Assembly (NCBI GenBank): GCA_002690445.1
Contig: NZER01000507.1
Span: 1-8,123 of the forward strand
Direction of reading: 5' to 3'
Origin: Candidatus Pacearchaeota archaeon
Lineage (GTDB): Archaea > Nanoarchaeota > Nanoarchaeia > Pacearchaeales > GW2011-AR1
DNA: 8,123 nt
In this document: positions 5,251 through 8,123 of the stretch, piece after piece
Layout: every line of letters starts with the position of its first letter
Numbering within the stretch: the stretch's first letter is position 1
Made by a program: the position numbers and the translations under genes
Notes under the pieces: model-generated
What the model was told of the DNA's origin: nothing
What the model saw: only the letters and a program-made list of their open reading frames with translations
Databases searched by the model: none

Positions 5251-8123
5251 ATCTAAGAGCTGTTCCAGCGGGTTTACCAAGTTCTTGATTCCCCTGATTT
5301 CCGCGTTTGGCTTCCATGCGTCGCCTGTTTTCTCTTTGTTGCTTGGTTTCTTTTCTCTGTTTTCTGACCTGCCCTCTTCTCTTTGATCCCCAGGATTCCT
5401 TATCAGCCTGCCCAAACGCAGCACCGGGACCAATTACTCGCCCTCGGTGTCCTGGGTCGCTATCGCTAGGGTAGCGCCCCTTCCCAAGTTGGGCTTCTTG
5501 CTCCCGGCTTACCTGTTTAGAAGTCTTTATTTCACCTGGCTCTCCCCATGAACCCGTAACGCTATCCATGATATCGATAGAAGCTCTAACACCATCAGGA
5601 GTGTCTGGTTGGTCTAAGATAAATTGAATCAAACCTGTTCTTGTTTTATAATCCATCAAATAATATTCATCACTCGCCAAGAGTTTCATGCTGGACATCA
5701 GGCGCTCTATTTTCCAACGTCCTAGCTCACTATGGTCCCCAAGTGGGATTTGAGTCATAGCTCTTAGCTGCTCTTTCTCAGCCAAGGCTCCAGTTTCACC
5801 CATTGCCTTGGTTAAGACAGCAGCATATTGACTTCTGATTGATTCTATCCTCCCAAGGTCATAAGCCGTTTGACCACCAGGGATGTCCATGCCCTGGATC
5901 TCCGGGGGAAGTAGTTCAAATAAACCTGTCTTGGCCAACCCCTTCAGCATGATATTGGTGTTGCCTCCAGACCTTAGCCAAAGCGTTTTAACTTCTTTGA
6001 TTACAGGCAGGAATTTGAATGCTTGATTTCGAGCTGCCTGATCTTGGATATTGAGCTTCTTTCTTTTTCTAGCTTCTCGTCCTCGGGCACTATACGCCTT
6101 AATCAGGATTTCTTGCTTTCGAGTTTTTATAGTTTCTCTCCCAGTGAGAAGAGACATAGTATTTGACATCTCTCTACCAGCAGACTCCGCTACTCTGCCT
6201 AAAAGCTGGGCCTTAGTCTCTGCCTTCAAAGCCTCCTTCTTCTTCAGCAATACGGTTATAGCACCTTGAGCCTCTACATCTTTCCAACCAGCAGTATGTC
6301 TTTTTATCTCTCCCTCAATGTAGTCAAGAAATAATACCTTCGTATGAAGCTTGGCGGCTTCCAGATCGCCAAAGTATTTATTCCAATAATTGAGTCTATT
6401 GTATTCGGCATTCAACTCAGCCTGCTCTCCGGTAAGGGCAGCTTCTTGGTTTCGGAGATCTAAATTCATTGCCTGCAACATCATGTCCCAAGCAAGAAAG
6501 GGTATCTTGTTCCCCTTCTTTTTCGCAGCAGACTTAAACGTGAAGAAAGCATTAGTAATTAAGGCAAGCGACGCAAGGATAACCGCACCAACCTTTAAAG
6601 GATTAGTCTCCGTAACTGGTTGTCCCTTGTCATCAAGGATCGGCTTACCATCTTTGTCCTTCTTAACCTCAAGATAGTCGAACATTCGAGTGGCACTGAT
6701 ATCCATTTCGCGGATTCTCTGTGTCGCTGCGTCCATGTTCTGCATAATGCCATCAATTTTTTCAACTCTTCTTGTCTCGATTTCCTCAATCTGTCCGGAT
6801 ATTGTTTTTGCCATTGCTGACTGATGACCGCGCAGACCTTTTTCGATAGATAAGGCTCTTTGCTTTGCTCTTTGTGTAGCGTCATTTGCCTCAAACTCAG
6901 CTTGCTGGAGTTCCTCGATTTTTGGATAGGCATCCTGAAGGGCCTTCTGGTATCTTCTTTCAGATCCCTGATAGTTCCCCATTAATCGCGCCATCGATTG
7001 CCCGACTGTATCCTCGGGGAAACGTCTCTTTATATCCTTTAAGTCATCTTCAGCGGATGCGGTGAGTGCTGATAATTTCTGTTCATCAGTTTGCTCCAGA
7101 ACGCTTGTGCCTTGAGCCTCTTTAACAATCTCAGCATTTCTTGAGGACGCATCGTAGACAGGAGGCTTAAGGAATCCTTCCGCATCAAGATACCCAAGGC
7201 GTCTAAGCTCTGCCATTGCAGCTTCAGGGTTGTACTCGATATGCCAATACTCGTTTCGATCAGCATTTGGATCTGGGATGCCCTTTATGTTGGAGTAACC
7301 TTTTCCCCTCGGAACCCATCCTCTGACTAATAGGTTGTAAGAGTCATTGGCATACATCCATCTCCCTTGAGGGGAATTAGCCATTGCTTCATTGGATGGA
7401 AATCGCTCACCTCTATGCCTACCTGGAACTGTTCCATACTGCTTTATATCGGCGTTAAGTAAAACATCGGCAGCATTAGCATGAGTATGTGGACTCTTTT
7501 GGAGGTCCTCCAATTTGCCAGGTAGCAAGTCAGCCTTTGTGGGCCTCCCTTTCGCAATTGCTTCCGGCGTAAAGTAGTTCACCCAGTGCTGCTTATTATT
7601 AAGGACTCGCTGGAAGTTGCTCTCTAACGAACGAATTCCTCCGTACTGGCCGTAGATGGTAAACTTAAAGCCTGGGTTATCTCTCTCGAAATCTTCCTTA
7701 ACTCTCGCAAATCCAGGACCAATAGGGTACTCGGAAGAACCTTTCTGGGTAGAGCCATCCTGCATAGTGATGCCGCCACCAGGAATAGGTGCATATTGCC
7801 CCCGCATTGGTCGGTCGTCATATAATAACTCTTCTCCAGCTAGAACGCCTTGTGGCTCAATGCCGAACAGCGATGGCATTTCCCTTGCTACTTGTTGGAT
7901 ACCACCATGCTCTTCAAAGTCTTCAAGGATATATTGTCCAGGTCTGGAAATTTCGTCTACATCATCATCGTCGGGTTCTGGGTATGCTTCATATTCATCT
8001 ATCTCACTCGGCCGACCCCCTACGTGCTTTCTATATCGCTGCAACAGCTCCTCATCGGAATATTGTCCTTTCCATGGGGCATCCGCCTGGGCCTCTTCGA
8101 TACTAGGAGCAATTTGTCCTCGC
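5249..8123 (-). CDS. Giant virion-associated protein with M15-type zinc peptidase domain (5' end cut by window)
   Basis: At least 957 residues are visible. The frame is open to the window edge; the first possible start, a TTG at 8042-8044, has no well-placed Shine-Dalgarno and sits mid-helix (YSDEELLQRYRKHVGG), so the true start is probably outside. Numbering from that TTG codon: 15-50 is acidic. About 105-285 is an M15 peptidase-like domain with GGIRS (Arg138, Gln145), SPHTHANAAD (Ser184, His186, Asp193) and EYWH (Glu265, His268), the SxHxxGxAxD and ExWH signatures that hold zinc and the catalytic Glu. The family cuts D-Ala-D-Ala or L-Ala-D-Glu bonds of peptidoglycan. 360-455 is coiled coil. 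483-503 is one membrane helix (VGAVILASLALITNAFF). 525-665 is a second coiled coil with a DLRNQ motif. 885-915 is a strongly basic tail. It resembles an ejected internal virion protein that opens the cell wall for DNA entry. A free endolysin is unlikely given the size and membrane helix. Confidence 0.9.
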   Translation of the reverse strand, partial: RGQIAPSIEEAQADAPWKGQYSDEELLQRYRKHVGGRPSEIDEYEAYPEPDDDDVDEISRPGQYILEDFEEHGGIQQVAREMPSLFGIEPQGVLAGEELLYDDRPMRGQYAPIPGGGITMQDGSTQKGSSEYPIGPGFARVKEDFERDNPGFKFTIYGQYGGIRSLESNFQRVLNNKQHWVNYFTPEAIAKGRPTKADLLPGKLEDLQKSPHTHANAADVLLNADIKQYGTVPGRHRGERFPSNEAMANSPQGRWMYANDSYNLLVRGWVPRGKGYSNIKGIPDPNADRNEYWHIEYNPEAAMAELRRLGYLDAEGFLKPPVYDASSRNAEIVKEAQGTSVLEQTDEQKLSALTASAEDDLKDIKRRFPEDTVGQSMARLMGNYQGSERRYQKALQDAYPKIEELQQAEFEANDATQRAKQRALSIEKGLRGHQSAMAKTISGQIEEIETRRVEKIDGIMQNMDAATQRIREMDISATRMFDYLEVKKDKDGKPILDDKGQPVTETNPLKVGAVILASLALITNAFFTFKSAAKKKGNKIPFLAWDMMLQAMNLDLRNQEAALTGEQAELNAEYNRLNYWNKYFGDLEAAKLHTKVLFLDYIEGEIKRHTAGWKDVEAQGAITVLLKKKEALKAETKAQLLGRVAESAGREMSNTMSLLTGRETIKTRKQEILIKAYSARGREARKRKKLNIQDQAARNQAFKFLPVIKEVKTLWLRSGGNTNIMLKGLAKTGLFELLPPEIQGMDIPGGQTAYDLGRIESIRSQYAAVLTKAMGETGALAEKEQLRAMTQIPLGDHSELGRWKIERLMSSMKLLASDEYYLMDYKTRTGLIQFILDQPDTPDGVRASIDIMDSVTGSWGEPGEIKTSKQVSREQEAQLGKGRYPSDSDPGHRGRVIGPGAAFGQADKESWGSKRRGQVRKQRKETKQQRENRRRMEAKRGNQGNQELGKPAGTALR
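6536..6604 (-). other. Single membrane helix between two coiled coils
   Basis: Codes for residues 481 to 503 of the giant protein, an uninterrupted hydrophobic run after a D/K/G/P-rich linker (DKDGKPILDDKGQP) and before a Lys-rich flank (KSAAKKKGNK). The basic flank suggests this side stays in or faces the cytoplasm if the helix inserts in the inner membrane. The topology is inferred from charge only. Confidence 0.65.
7190..7732 (-). other. M15 (VanY-like) peptidase domain
   Basis: Covers residues about 105 to 285 of the giant protein. Zinc ligands by family analogy are His186, Asp193 (motif at 7466-7495) and His268, with catalytic Glu265 (motif at 7241-7252). Arg138 corresponds to the conserved Arg of the YRS motif. 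The usual Gly of SxHxxGxAxD is Ala189. All metal and catalytic positions are kept, so activity is expected. Confidence 0.8.

Noticed and set aside
5320..5395. Pyrimidine-rich T/C tract on the plus strand that could be read as a regulatory or terminator-like region.
   Set aside because: It is explained by AGA/AAA/CAG/GAA codons of the basic protein tail on the minus strand, and no stem-loop was seen.
5233..5433. A 66-codon minus-strand frame overlapping the end of the giant peptidase gene, ending in TGA that overlaps the GTG start of the next gene.
   Set aside because: It starts at TTG without a clear Shine-Dalgarno, and its product is low-complexity and mirrors the basic tail codons in another frame. 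The stop of the main gene is already well placed before the next start. A frameshift into this frame is not supported by a slippery site that I can see.
27..8106. Open frames on the plus strand across the window (for example 4533-4835 and 7789-8106).
   Set aside because: All lie antisense to well-supported minus-strand genes, have no consistent Shine-Dalgarno signals and give proteins with no coherent composition.

Overview
The window looks like part of the virion-structural (late) region of a tailed double-stranded DNA phage or prophage. No cellular housekeeping gene is visible. Six genes lie on the minus strand, so transcription runs from high to low coordinates. They are packed with 1-base overlaps or gaps of 9 to 14 bases, and nearly every start has a visible Shine-Dalgarno sequence. 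The tail protein carries VGIG/LGLG repeats and a self-cleaving S74-type chaperone, a style common in marine phages. The host cannot be read from the sequence; a bacterium with ordinary peptidoglycan is implied.

Layout in transcription order. (1) 8123-5249 is a very large protein, cut by the window edge. It has an M15-type zinc peptidase domain near its N-terminus, then long charged helices, one membrane helix, more coiled coil and a strongly basic tail. (2) 5236-2387 is a 949-residue protein with glycine/alanine-rich hydrophobic segments near both ends and a long helical middle. (3) 2387-1737 is a 216-residue helical protein of unknown function, coupled to the previous gene. (4) 1727-1266 is a 153-residue Ser/Thr-rich, probably beta-structured protein, perhaps a virion decoration or tail component. 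(5) 1251-169 is a short tail fibre or spike with a C-terminal S74 intramolecular chaperone, whose Ser165/Lys170 pair is visible. (6) 169-1 is the N-terminal part of a small protein with one membrane helix followed by a charged helix, plausibly a lysis gene.

The order (peptidoglycan-cutting giant protein, second membrane-active giant protein, small proteins, tail fibre, small membrane protein) resembles the T7 arrangement of internal core proteins gp15/gp16, tail fibre gp17 and holin gp17.5. My working model is that the two giant proteins are ejected with the DNA and form a channel across the envelope. The M15 peptidase would open the wall, in the role of the transglycosylase domain of T7 gp16. 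The peptidase and S74 calls rest on motifs visible in the sequence. The ejection role and the synteny argument are inference. No tRNA, insertion sequence, CRISPR array, promoter or clear terminator was found by eye, and no stretch over 300 bases lacks a gene.
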